Source: Eledone cirrhosa
Lineage: Eukaryota; Mollusca; Cephalopoda; Octopoda; Eledonidae
NCBI GenBank assembly: GCA_964016885.1
Contig: OZ024742.1
Location: 11,214,181-11,278,180 of the forward strand
Direction of reading: 5' to 3'
DNA: 64,000 bases
The notes below the pieces were generated by a model that worked only from the letters and a program-made list of their open reading frames with translations, did not search any database and was not told where the DNA came from. Positions 32,716 to 50,687 of the stretch are shown piece after piece. The number at the start of each line of letters is the position of its first letter. The stretch's first letter is position 1. A program made the position numbers and the translations under genes.

Positions 32716-35700
32716 GTCACAGACAAGTGATACACACACACACATATATAGCCACAGACATGTGACACACACACACACATATATATAGTTACAGACAAGT
32801 AACACACACACACACATAGTCATACAAGTTACACACACACACACACATATATAGTCACAGACATGTGGCACACACACACACACATATATAGTCACAGACA
32901 AGTGACACACACACACACACATATATAGTCACAGACATGTGACACACACACATACACACATACATAATAAGACAAGTGACACACACACACACACACACAT
33001 ATATAGTCACAGACAAATGACACACACACACACACACATATATAGTCACAGACATGTGACACACACACACACACACACATACATAGTCAGACAAGTGACA
33101 CACACACACACATATATAGTCACAGACATGTGACACACACACACACACATATATATAGTCACAGAAAAGTGACACACACACACATATGTAGTCACAGACA
33201 AGTGACACACACACACAAAGATATATAGTCACAGACATGTGACACACACACACACACATAGTCAGACATGTGACACTCATACACACATATATAGTCACAG
33301 ACATGTGACACACACACACATATATATAGTCACAGACATGTGACACTCACACACACACACATATATAGTCACAGACAAGTGACACACACACACACACATA
33401 TATAGTCACAGACATGTGACACACATACACACACACATTTATATGGTCACAGACAAGTGACACACACAACACACATATATAGTCACAGACAAGTGACACA
33501 CACACACACACATATATAGTCACAGACATGTGACACTCACACACACATATATAGTCACAGACAAGTGACACTTACACACACACACATATATAGTCACATA
33601 AATGTGACACACACACACACATATATAGTGACAGACATGTGACACACACACACATACATAGTCACAGACAAGTGACACACACACACACACATATATATAG
33701 TCACAGACATGTGACACACACACACATATATAGTCACAGACAAGTGACACACACACACACACATATATAGTCACAGACATGTAACACACACACACATATA
33801 TAGTCACAGACATGTGACACACACACAGACATATATAGTCACAGACAACTGACATACACACACACACATACATAGTCACAGACAAGTGACACACACACAC
33901 ACACACATATATAGTCACAGACAAGTGACACACACACACACATATATAGTCACAGACAAGTGACACACACACACACACATACATAGTCAGACAAGTGACA
34001 CACACACACACACATATATAGTCACAGACAAGTGACAGACACACACACATATATAGTCACAGACAGGTGACACTCACACACACACATACATAGTCACAGA
34101 CATGTGACACACACACACACACACACACATATATAGTCACAGACATGTGACACACACACACATATATAGTCTCAGACATGTGACACACACACACACATAT
34201 ATAGTCACAGACATGTGACACACACACACACGCATACATAGTCAGACAATTGACACACACACACACACACACACATATAGTCACAGACAAGTGACACACA
34301 CACACACATATGTAGTCACAGACAAGTGACACACACTCACACATATATAGTCACAGACATGTGACACACACTCACACACAGATATAGTCACAGACATGTG
34401 ACACACACGCACATACATAGTCACAGACAAGTGACACACACACACACATATATATAGTCACAGACAAGTGACACACACACACACACACATATATAGTCAC
34501 AGACATGTGACATACACACACAGACATATATAGTCACAGACAAGTGACACACACACACACACATACATAGTCAAACAAGTGACACACACACACACACATA
34601 TATAGTTACAGACAAGTGACACACACACACATATATAGTCACAGACATGTGACACTCACACACATACATAGTCAGACAAGTGACACACACACACACACAT
34701 ATATAGTCACAGACAAGTGACACACACACACACACACACATATATAGTCACAGACATGTGACACACACACACAGACATATATAGTCACAGACAAGTGACA
34801 CACACACACACACATACATAGTCAGACAAGTGACACACACACACACACACATATAGTCACTGACATGTGACACTCACACACATATAGTCACAGACAAGTG
34901 ACACACACACATATATATAGTCACAGACAAGTGACACACACACGCACACACACACATATATAGTCACAGACATGTGACACACACACACACACACATATAG
35001 TCACAGACAAGTGACACACACACACATATATAGTCACAGACATGTGACACTCACACACACACATCTATAGTCACAGACATGTGACACACACAAACATATA
35101 TAGTCACAGACATGTGACACACACACACATACATAGTCAGACAAGTGACACACATACACACATACATAATCACAGACAAGTGACACACACACACACACAT
35201 ACATAGTCACAGACATGTGACACACACACACACACATAAATAGTCACAGACAAGTGACACACATACACACACACACACATATATAGTCACAGACATGTGA
35301 CACACACAAACATATATCGTCACAGACAAGTGACACACACACACACATACATAGTCACAGACAAGTAACACACACACACACACATATATAGTCACAGACA
35401 TGTGACACACACACAAACATATATCGTCACAGACAAGTGACACACACACACACATACATAGTCACAGACAAGTAACACACACACACACACATGTATAGTC
35501 ACAGACATGTGACACACACACACACATATGTAGTCACAGACATGTGACACTCACACACACATATAGTCACAGAAAAGTGACACACACACACACATATATA
35601 GTCACAGACATGTGACACACACACACGCATACATAGTCAGACAAGCGACACACACACACACACATATATAGTCACAGACAATTGACACACACACACACAT

Positions 35701-37087
35701 ATATAGTCACAGACAAGTGACACACACACACATATATAGTCACAGACATGTGACACACACACACATATATAGTCACAGACATGTGACACACACGCACATA
35801 CATAGTCACAGACAAGTGACACTAACACACACACACATATATATAGTCACAGACAAGTGACACACACACACACACACATATATAGTCACAGACATGTGAC
35901 ACACACACAGACATATATAGTCACGGACAAGTGACACACACACACACACATACATAGTCAGACAAGTGACACACACACACACACATATATAGTCACAGAC
36001 AAGTGACACACACACACACATATATAGTCTCAGACATGTGACACTCACACACACACATACATAGTCAGACAAGTGACTCACACACACACACATATATAGT
36101 CACAGACAAGTGACACACACACACACATATATATAGGCACAGACAAGTGACACACACACAAGCATATATATAGGCACAGACAAGTGACAAACACACGCAC
36201 ACACACACATATATATTCACAGACATGTGACACACACACACACACACAGACATATATAGTCACAGACAAGTGACACACACACACACACACACACATACAT
36301 AGTCAGACAAGTGACACACACACACACACATATATAGTCACAGACATGTGACACTCACACACATATAGTCACAGACAAGTGACACACACACACACACACA
36401 TATACATTCACAGACATGTGACACACACACACACACATATAGTCACAGACAAGTGACACACACACACATATATAGTCACAGACATGTGACACTCACACAC
36501 ACACATCTATAGACACAGACATGTGACACACACAAACATATATAGTCACAGACATGTGACACACAGACACACATACATAGTCAGACAAGTGACACACACA
36601 CACACATACATAGTCACAGACAAGTGACACACACACACACATATATATAGTCACAGACAGGTGACACTCACACACACACATACATAGTCACAGACATGTG
36701 ATACACACATACATATATAGTCACAGACAAGTGACGCACACACACACACATATATAGTCACAGATATGTGACACACACACACACACATATATAGTCACAG
36801 ACAAGTGACACACACACACATATACAGTCACAGACATGTGACACACACACACACATATATAGTCACAGACATGTGACACACACACACACACATACATAGT
36901 CACAGACACGTGACACACACACACACACATTTATAGTCACAGACAAGTGACACACACACACACATATATAGTCACAGACATATGACACACACACACACAC
37001 ATACATAGTCACACATGTGACACACACACACATACATAGTCAGACAAGTGACACACACACACACACATATATAGTCACAGACATCTG

Positions 37088-37118
<31 letters not shown>

Positions 37119-37911
37119 ATCACAGACAAGTGACGCACACACGCACACACACACATATATAGTCACAGACATGTGACACACACACACACACATATATAGT
37201 CACAGACATGTGACACTCACACACACACACATATATAGTCACATACATAGTCACACAAGTGACACACACACACACACATATATAGTCACAGACATGTGAC
37301 ACACACACACACACACATATATAGTCACAGACATGTGACACTCACACACACATATAGTCACAGACAAGTGACACACACACACATACATATATATTCACAG
37401 ACATGTGACTCACACACACACACATATATAGTCACAGACAAGTGACACACACACACATATATAGTCACAGACAAGTGACACACACACACATACATAGTCA
37501 CAGACAAGTTACACACACACACACACACACACACATACATATATATAGTCACAGACATGTGACACACACACACATATATATAGTCACAGACATGTGACAC
37601 ACACACACACACATATATATAGTCACAGACATGTGACACACACACACACATAGTCACAGACAAGTGACACTCACACACACACACATATATAGTCACAGAC
37701 ATGTGACACACACACACACACACATATATAGTCACATACATGTGACACACACACACACATATATAGTCACATACATGTGACACACACACACATATATAGT
37801 CACAGACAAATGACACACACACACATATATAGTCACAGACATGTGACACACACATACACATATATAGTCTCAGACATGTGACACACACACATACATAGTC
37901 ACAGACATGTG

Positions 37912-37944
<33 letters not shown>

Positions 37945-37993
37945 GTCACAGACAAGTGACACACACACACACATATATAGTCACAGATATGTG

Positions 37994-38030
<37 letters not shown>

Positions 38031-38253
38031 GTCAAAGACATGTGACACACACACACATATATAGTCACAGACAAATGACAAACACACACATATATAGTCA
38101 CAGACACGTGACACACACACACACATATATAGTCTCAGACATGTGACACACACACATATATAGTCACAGACATGTGACACACACACACACACACACACAT
38201 ATATAGTCACAGACAAGTGACACACACACACACATATATAGTCACAGACATGT

Positions 38254-38293
<40 letters not shown>

Positions 38294-39211
38294 GTCACAG
38301 ACACGTGACACACACACACACACATATAGTCTCAGACATGTGACACACACACATATATAGTCACAGACATGTGACACACACACACACACACACATATGTA
38401 TAGTCACAGACAAGTGACACACACACACATATATAGTCACAGACATGTGACACACACACACACACATACATAGTCAGACATGTGACACACACACACACAC
38501 ATACATAGTCAGACAAGTGACACATACACACACATATATAGTCACAGACAAGTGACACACACACACACATATATATAGTCACAGACATGTGACACACACA
38601 CACACACACATACATAGTCAGACATGTGACTCACACACACACATATATAGTCACAGACATGTGACACATACATAGTCACAGACACGTGACGCACACACAC
38701 ACACACATATATAGTCACAGACAAGTGACACACACACACATATATAGTCACAGACATGTGACACACACACACACACACATATATATAGTCACAGACAAGT
38801 GACACTCACACACACACACATATATATTCACAGGCATGTGACACACACACACACTTATATAGTCACAGACATGTGACACACACACACACACATATATAGT
38901 CACAGACAAGTGACGCACACACGCACACACACATATATAGTCACAGACATATGACACACACACACACACATATATATAGTCACAGACATGTGACACTCAC
39001 ACACACACACACATATATAGTCACGTACATAGTCACACAAGTGACACACACACACACATATATAGTCACAGACATGTGACACACATACACACACACATAT
39101 ATAGTCACAGACATGTGACACTCACACACACATATAGTCACAGACAAGTGACACACACACACACACATATATATTCACAGACATGTGACACACACACACA
39201 CACATATATAG
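32581..39211. repeat. Array C higher-order unit, copy 4 (~6.6 kb, right end replaced)
   Basis: The copy starts with the TACAGCC marker at 32,581, immediately after a chimeric junction, and has the TTTATATGG marker at 33,438. It follows copy 3 closely to about 39.2 kb. The next TACAGCC marker would be expected near 39.7 kb but is absent; a different 1,366-bp tandem duplication lies there instead. The higher-order series is thus interrupted here. Confidence 0.78.
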
Positions 39212-41450
39212 TCACAGACAAGTGACACACACACACACACATATATAGTCACAGACAAGTGACACACACACACATACATAGTCACAGACAAGTGACACAC
39301 ACACATATATATAGTCACAGACAAGTATCACACACACACACACATATATATAGTCACAGACATGTGACACACACACACATATATAGTCACAGACATGTGA
39401 CACACACACACATACATAGTCACAGACATGTGACACACACACACACATATATAGTCACATACATGTGACACACACACACATATATAGTCACAGACAAATG
39501 ACACACACACACACATATATAGTCACAGACATGTGACACACACACACACATATATAGTCTCAGACATGTGACACACACACATATATAGTCACAGACATGT
39601 GACACACACACACACACACATATATATAGTCACAGACAAGTGACACACACACACATATATAGTCACAGACATGTGACACACACACACACACACATAGTCA
39701 CAGACATGTGGCACACACACACACACACACATATATAGTCACATACATGTGACACTCACACACACACATATATAGTCACAGACAAATGACACACACACAC
39801 ACACACATATATAGTCTCAGACATGTAACACACACACACACACACATATATAGTCACAGATAAATGACACACACACACATATATAGTCACAGACATGTGA
39901 CACACACACACACATATATAGTCACAGACAAGTGACACACACACACACATACATAGTCAGACATGTGACACACACACACAAATATATATAGTCACAGACA
40001 AGTGACACTCTCACACACACACATATATAGTCACAGGCATGTGACACACACACACATATATAGTCACAGACATGTGACACACACACACACATATATAGTC
40101 ACAGACATCTGACACACACACACACATATATATAGTCACAGACATGCGACACACGCACGCACACACACACATATATAGTCACATACATGTGACACTCACA
40201 CACACACACATATATAGTCACAGACAAATGACACACACACATATATAGTCACAGACATGTCACACACACACACACACACATATATAGTCACAGACATGTG
40301 ACACACACACACACATATATAGTCACAGACAAGTGACACACACACACATATATAGTCACAGACATGTGACACACACACACACACACATATATAGTCACAG
40401 ACATGTGACACACACACACACATATATATAGTCACAGACAAGTGACACTCACACACACACACATATATAGTCACAGGCATGTGACACACACACACATATA
40501 TAGTCACAGACATGTGACACACACACACACACACACATATAGTCACAGACATCTGACACACACACACACATATATAGTCACAGACAAGTGACACACACAC
40601 ACACACATATATAGTCACAGACAAGTGACACACACACACATACATAGTCACAGACAAGTGACACACACACATATATATAGTCACAGACAAGTATCACACA
40701 CACACACACATATATATAGTCACAGACATGTGACACACACACACATATATAGTCACAGACATGTGACACACACACACATACATAGTCACAGACATGTGAC
40801 ACACACACACACATATATAGTCACATACATGTGACACACACACACATATATAGTCACAGACAAATGACACACACACACACATATATAGTCACAGACATGT
40901 GACACACACACACATATATAGTCTCAGACATGTGACACACACACATATATAGTCACAGACATGTGACACACACACACACACACACATATATATAGTCACA
41001 GACAAGTGACACACACACACATATATAGTCACAGACATGTGACACACACACACACACACATAGTCACAGACATGTGGCACACACACACACACACACATAT
41101 ATAGTCACATACATGTGACACTCACACACACACATATATAGTCACAGACAAATGACACACACACACACACACATATATAGTCTCAGACATGTAACACACA
41201 CACACACACACATATATAGTCACAGATAAATGACACACACACACATATATAGTCACAGACATGTGACACACACACACACATATATAGTCACAGACAAGTG
41301 ACACACACACACACATACATAGTCAGACATGTGACACACACACACAAATATATATAGTCACAGACAAGTGACACTCTCACACACACACATATATAGTCAC
41401 AGGCATGTGACACACACACACATATATAGTCACAGACATGTGACACACAC
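39212..41450. repeat. 1,366-bp tandem duplication in array C
   Basis: The blocks at 39,212-39,448 and 40,578-40,814 give identical translations at an offset of exactly 1,366 bp. The stretches at 39,756-39,950 and 41,122-41,316 do so at the same offset. The marker AGACAAGTATCACACACACA occurs in both copies. The right limit is approximate because matching continues into generic units. A constant offset across the whole length implies a recent event with no indels since. Confidence 0.88.
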
Positions 41451-42065
41451 ACACACATATATAGTCACAGACATCTGACACACACACACACATATATATA
41501 GTCACAGACATGCGACACACGCACGCACACACACACATATATAGTCACATACATGTGACACTCACACACACACACATATATAGTCACAGACAAATGACAC
41601 ACACACATATATAGTCACAGACATGTCACACACACACACACACATATATAGTCACAGACATGTGACACACACACACACATATATAGTCACAGACAAGTGA
41701 CACACACACACATATATAGTCACAGACATGTGACACACACACACACACACATATATAGTCACAGACATGTGACACACACACACACATATATATAGTCACA
41801 GACAAGTGACACTCACACACACACACATATATAGTCACAGGCATGTGACACACACACACATATATAGTCACAGACATGTGACACACACACACACACACAC
41901 ATATAGTCACAGACATCTGACACACACACACACATATATAGTCGCAGAGAAGTGACACACACACACACACATATATAGTCACAGACAAGTGACACACACA
42001 CACACATATATTGTCACAGAGAAGTGACACACACACACACACACATATATAGTCACAGACATGTG

Positions 42066-42100
<35 letters not shown>

Positions 42101-42373
42101 GTCACATACATGTGACACACACACACACATATATAGTCTCAGACATGTGACACACACACATATATAGTCACAGACATGTGACACACACACACACACACAC
42201 ATATATATAGTCAGAGACATGTGACACACACACACACACATATATAGTCACAGACATGTGACACACACACACACACACATATATATATTCACAGACAAGT
42301 GACACTCACACACACACACATATATAGTCACAGGCATGTGACACACACACACATATATAGTCACAGACATGTG

Positions 42374-42404
<31 letters not shown>

Positions 42405-42563
42405 GTCACAGACATCTGACACACACACACGCATATATAGTCGCAGAGAAGTGACACACACACACACACATATATAGTCACAGACAAGTGACACACACAC
42501 ACACATATATAGTCACAGACAAGTGACACTCACACACACACACATATATAGTCACAGACATGT

Positions 42564-42603
<40 letters not shown>

Positions 42604-43349
42604 GTCACATACATGTGACACACACACACACATATATAGTCTCAGACATGTGACACACACACATATATAGTCACAGACATGTGACACACACACACACACA
42701 CACATATATATAGTCAGAGACATGTGACACACACACACACACATATATAGTCACAGACATGTGACACACACACATATATATAGTCACAGACAAGTGACAC
42801 ACACACACACACACATATATAGTCACATACATGTGACACTCACAAACACACACATATATAGTCACCGACAAATGACACACACACGCACATATATAGTCTC
42901 AGACATGTGACACACACACACACACACATATATAGTCACAGACAAATGACACACACACACACATATATAGTCACAGACATGTGACACACACACACACATA
43001 TATAGTCACAGACAAGTGACACACACACACACATACACAGTCAGACATGTGACACACACACACACATACATAGTCAGACATGTGACACACACATACATAG
43101 TCACAGACAAGTGACACACACACACACACATATAGTCACAGACAAGTGACACACACACACACACATATATAGTCACAGACATGTGACACACACACACACA
43201 CATATATAGTTACAGACAAGTGACACACACACATATATAGTCACAGACATGTGACACACACACACGCATATATAGTCACAGACATGTGACACACACACAC
43301 ACACTCATATATAGTCACAGACATGTGACACACACACACACACACACAC

Positions 43350-43515
43350 ACATAGAGTCACAGACATGTGACACACACACACACACATATATAATCGCAG
43401 ACATGTGACACACACACACATATATATATAGTCATAGACAAGTGACACACACACACACACATATAGTCACAGACATGTGACACACACACAGAGACATATA
43501 TAGTCACATACATGT

Positions 43516-43559
<44 letters not shown>

Positions 43560-45418
43560 GTCACAGACGTGTGACACACACACACATATATAGTTGCATA
43601 CATGTGACACACACACACACACATATATATATAGTCACAGACAAGTGACACACACACACACATATATATAGTCACAGACATGTGACACACACACACACAC
43701 ATATATAGTCACATACATGTGACACACACACACACACACACATATATAGTCACAGACATGTGACACTCACACACACACATATATAGTCACATACATGTGA
43801 CACACACACACACACATATATAGTCACATACATGTGGCACACACACACACACATATATAGTCAGAGACATGTGACACTCACACACACACACACATATATA
43901 GTCACAGACATGTGACACACACACACACACATATAGTCACAGACATGTGACACACACACACACATATATAGTCACAGACATGTGACACACACACACACAC
44001 ATATATAATCACAGACATGTGACACACACACACACACATATATAGTCACAGACAAGTGACACACACACACATATATAGTAACAGACATGTGACACACACA
44101 CACACACACATATATAGTCTCAGACATGTGACACACACACACACACACACATATATAGTCACAGACGTGTGACACACACACACACACATATATAGTCGCA
44201 TACATGTGACACACACACACACACATATATATATAGTCACAGACAAGTGACACACACACATATATAGTCACATACATGTGACACACACACACACACATAT
44301 ATAGTCACATACATGTGACACACACACACACACACATATATAGTCACAGACATGTGACACTCACACACACACATATATAGTCACATACATGTGACACACA
44401 CACACACACATATATAGTCACATACATGTGGCACACACACACATATATAGTCACAGACAAGTGACACACACACACATATATAGTCACAGACAAGTGACAC
44501 ACACACACATACATAGTCACAGACAAGTGACACACACACACACATATAGTCACAGACAAGTGACACACACACATATATATAGTCACAGACAAGTAACACA
44601 CACCCACACACATATATATAGTCACAGACATGTGACACACACACACACATATATAGTCACGGACATGTGACACACACACACACATACATAGTCAGACATG
44701 TGACACACACACACACATACATAGTCAGACAAGTGACACACACACACATATATAGTCACAGACATGTGACACACACACACACACATACATAGTCACAGAC
44801 ATGTGACACACACACACACACACATTATCACAGACAAGTGACACACACACACATATATAGTCACAGACATGTGACACACACACACACACATATATAGTCA
44901 CAGACAAGTGACACTCACACACACACACATATATATTCACAGGCATGTGACACACACACACACATATATAGTCACAGACATGTGACACACACACACACAT
45001 ATATATAGTCACAGACAAGTTACACACACACACACACACACATACATATATATAGTCACAGACATGTGACACACACACACATATATATAGTCACAGACAT
45101 GTGACACACACACACACACATATATATAGTCACAGACATGTGACACACACACACACATAGTCACAGACAAGTGACACTCACACACACACACATATATAGT
45201 CACAGACATGTGACACACACACACACACACATATATAGTCACATACATGTGACACACACACACACATATATAGTCACATACATGTGACACACACACACAT
45301 ATATAGTCACAGACAAATGACACACACACACATATATAGTCACAGACATGTGACACACACACACACATATATAGTCTCAGACATGTGACACACACACATA
45401 TATAGTCACAGACATGTG

Positions 45419-45451
<33 letters not shown>

Positions 45452-45499
45452 GTCACAGACAAGTGACACACACACACACATATATAGTCACAGATATGT

Positions 45500-45545
<46 letters not shown>

Positions 45546-46898
45546 GTCAAAGACATGTGACACACACACACATATATAGTCACAGACAAATGACACACAC
45601 ACACATATATAGTCACAGACACGTGACACACACACACACATATATAGTCTAAGACATGTGACACACACACACACACACATATGTATAGTCACAGACAAGT
45701 GACACACACACACATATATAGTCACAGACATGTGACACACACACACACACATACATAGTCAGACATGTGACACACACACACACACATACATAGTCAGACA
45801 AGTGACACATACACACACATATATAGTCACAGACAAGTGACACACACACACACATATATATAGTCACAGACATGTGACACACACACACACACACATACAT
45901 AGTCAGACATGTGACTCACACACACACATATATAGTCACAGACATGTGACACACACACACACATACATAGTCACAGACACGTGACGCACACACACACACA
46001 CATATATAGTCACAGACAAGTGACACACACACACATATATAGTCACAGACATGTGACACACACACACACACACATATATATAGTCACAGACAAGTGACAC
46101 TCACACACACACACATATATATTCACAGGCATGTGACACACACACACACTTATATAGTCACAGACATGTGACACACACACACACACATATATAGTCACAG
46201 ACAAGTGACGCACACACGCACACACACACATATATAGTCACAGACATATGACACACACACACACACATATATAGTCACAGACATGTGACACTCACACACA
46301 CACACATATATAGTCACGTACATAGTCACACAAGTGACACACACACACACACACATATATAGTCACAGACATGTGACACACACACACACACACATATATA
46401 GTCACAGACATGTGACACTCACACACACATATAGTCACAGACAAGTGACACACACACACACACATATATATTCACAGACATGTGACACACACACACACAC
46501 ATATATAGTCACAGACAAGTGACACACACACACACACATATATAGTCACAGACAAGTGACACACACACACATACATAGTCACAGACAAGTGACACACACA
46601 CATATATATAGTCACAGACAAGTATCACACACACACACACATATATATAGTCACAGACATGTGACACACACACACATATATAGTCACAGACATGTGACAC
46701 ACACACACACATACATAGTCACAGACATGTGACACACACACACATATATAGTCACATACATGTGACACACACACACATATATAGTCACAGACAAATGACA
46801 CACACACACACATATATAGTCACAGACATGTGACACACACACACACATATATAGTCTCAGACATGTGACACACACACATATATAGTCACAGACATGTG

Positions 46899-46929
<31 letters not shown>

Positions 46930-48401
46930 GTCACAGACAAGTGACACACACACACATATATAGTCACAGACATGTGACACACACACACACACACATAATC
47001 ACAGACATGTGGCACACACACACACACACACATATATAGTCACATACATGTGACACTCACACACACACATATATAGTCACAGACAAATGACACACACACA
47101 CACACATATATAGTCTCAGACATGTAACACACACACACACACACATATATAGTCACAGATAAATGACACACACACACATATATAGTCACAGACATGTGAC
47201 ACACACACACACATATATAGTCACAGACAAGTGACACACACACACACATACATAGTCAGACATGTGACACACACACACAAATATATATAGTCACAGACAA
47301 GTGACACTCTCACACACACACATATATAGTCACAGGCATGTGACACACACACACATATATAGTCACAGACATGTGACACACACACACACATATATAGTCA
47401 CAGACATCTGACACACACACACACATATATATAGTCACAGACATGCGACACACGCACGCACACACACACATATATAGTCACATACATGTGACACCTACAC
47501 ACACACACATATATATAGTCACAGACAAGTGACACACACACACACACACATATATAGTCACATACATGTGACACTCACAAACACACACATATATAGTCAC
47601 CGACAAATGACACACACACGCACATATATAGTCTCAGACATGTGACACACACACACACACACATATATAGTCACAGACAAATGACACACACACACACATA
47701 TATAGTCACAGACATGTGACACACACACACACATATATAGTCACAGACAAGTGACACACACACACACATACACAGTCAGACATGTGACACACACACACAC
47801 ACATACATAGTCAGACATGTGACACACACATACATAGTCAGAGACAAGTGACACACACACACACACATATAGTCACAGACAAGTGACACACACACACACA
47901 CATATATAGTCACAGACATGTGACACACACACACACACATATATAGTTAGAGACAAGTGACACACACACACATATATAGTCACAGACATGTGACACACAC
48001 ACACACATATATAGTCACAGACATGTGACACACACACACACCTATATATAGTCACAGACAAGTGTCACTCACACACACACACATATATAGTCACAGACAT
48101 GTGACACACACACACACACATATATAGTCAGAGACATGTGACACTCACACACACACACATATATAGTCACAGACATGTGACACACACACACACACTCATA
48201 TATAGTCACAGACATGTGACACACACACACACACACACATATAGTCACAGACATGTGACACACACACACACACATATATAATCACAGACATGTGACACAC
48301 ACACACACATATATATAGTCACAGACAAGTGACACACACACACACATATAGTCACAGACATGTGACACACACACAGAGACATATATAGTCACATACATGT
48401 G

Positions 48402-48434
<33 letters not shown>

Positions 48435-50386
48435 GTCACAGACGTGTGACACACACACACACACATATATAGTCGCATACATGTGACACACACACACACA
48501 CATATATATATAGTCACAGACAAGTGACACACACACACACATATATATAGTCACAGACATGTGACACACACACACACACATATATAGTCACATACATGTG
48601 ACACACACACACACACACACACATATATAGTCACAGACATGTGACACTCACACACACACATATATAGTCACATACATGTGACACACACACACACACATAT
48701 ATAGTCACATACATGTGGCACACACACACACACATATATAGTCAGAGACATGTGACACTCACACACACACACATATATTGTCACAGACATGTGACACACA
48801 CACACACACACATATAGTCACAGACATGTGACACACACACACATATATAGTCACAGACATGTGACACACACACACACATATATAATCACAGACATGTGAC
48901 ACACATACACACACATATATAGTCACAGACAAGTGACACACACACACATATATAGTAACAGACATGTGACACACACACACACATATATAGTCTCAGACAT
49001 GTGACACACACACACACACACACACATATATAGTCACAGACGTGTGACACACACACACACACATATATAGTCGCATACATGTGACACACACACACACACA
49101 TATATATATAGTCACAGACAAGTGACACACACACATATATATAGTCACAGACATGTGACACACACACACACACATATATAGTCACATACATGTGACACAC
49201 ACACACACACACACATATATAGTCACAGACATGTGACACTCACACACACACATATATAGTCACATACATGTGACACACACACACACACATATATAGTCAC
49301 ATACATGTGGCACACACACACGCACATATATAGTCACAGACAAGTGACACACACACACATATATAGTCACAGACAAGTGACACACACACACATACATAGT
49401 CACAGACAAGTGACACACACACACACATATAGTCACAGACAAGTGACACACACACATATATATAGTCACAGACAAGTAACACACACACACACACATATAT
49501 ATAGTCACAGACATGTGACACACACACACACATATATAGTCACGGACATGTGACACACACACACACATACATAGTCAGACATGTGACACACACACACACA
49601 TACATAGTCAGACAAGTGACACACACACACATATATAGTCACAGACATGTGACACACACACACACACATACATAGTCACAGACATGTGACACACACACAC
49701 ACACACATATTATCACAGACAAGTGACACACACACACATATATAGTCACAGACATGTGACACACACACACACATATATAGTCACAGACAAGTGACACTCA
49801 CACACACACACATATATATTCACAGGCATGTGACACACACACACACATATATAGTCACAGACATGTGACACACACACACACATATATATAGTCACAGACA
49901 AGTTACACACACACACACACACACATACATATATATAGTCACAGACATGTGACACACACACACATATATATAGTCACAGACATGTGACACACACACACAC
50001 ACATATATATAGTCACAGACATGTGACACACACACACACATAGTCACAGACAAGTGACACTCACACACACACACATATATAGTCACAGACATGTGACACA
50101 CACACACACACACATATATAGTCACATACATGTGACACACACACACATATATAGTCACATACATGTGACACACACACACATATATAGTCACAGACAAATG
50201 ACACACACACACATATATAGTCACAGACATGTGACACACACACACACATATATAGTCTCAGACATGTGACACACACACATATATAGTCACAGACATGTGA
50301 CACACACACACAAACACACACACACACACACATATATAGTCACAGACAAGTGACACACACACACACATATATAGTCACAGATATGT

Positions 50387-50430
<44 letters not shown>

Positions 50431-50450
50431 TATAGTCAAAGACATGTGAC
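43350..50450. repeat. Array C segments repeated at 4.85-4.88-kb offset
   Basis: The marker GTCGCATACATGTGAC (or GTTGCATACATGTG) at 43,594 and 44,195 is matched at 48,472 and 49,070, offsets of 4,878 and 4,875 bp. Other pairs agree: frames ending at 44,685 and 49,568, and at 45,078 and 49,961 (both 4,883 bp), and at 46,231 and 51,089 (4,858 bp). The higher-order period here is therefore shorter than the roughly 7-kb period to the left. Matching continues past 52 kb at 4,848 bp. Confidence 0.82.
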
Positions 50451-50654
50451 ACACACACACATATATAGTCACAGACAAATGACACACACACACATATATA
50501 GTCACAGACACGTGACACACACACACACATATATAGTCTCAGACATGTGACACACACACATATATAGTCACAGACATGTGACACACACACACACACACAT
50601 ATATAGTCACAGACAAGTGACACACACACACACATATATAGTCACAGACATGTG

Positions 50655-50687
<33 letters not shown>

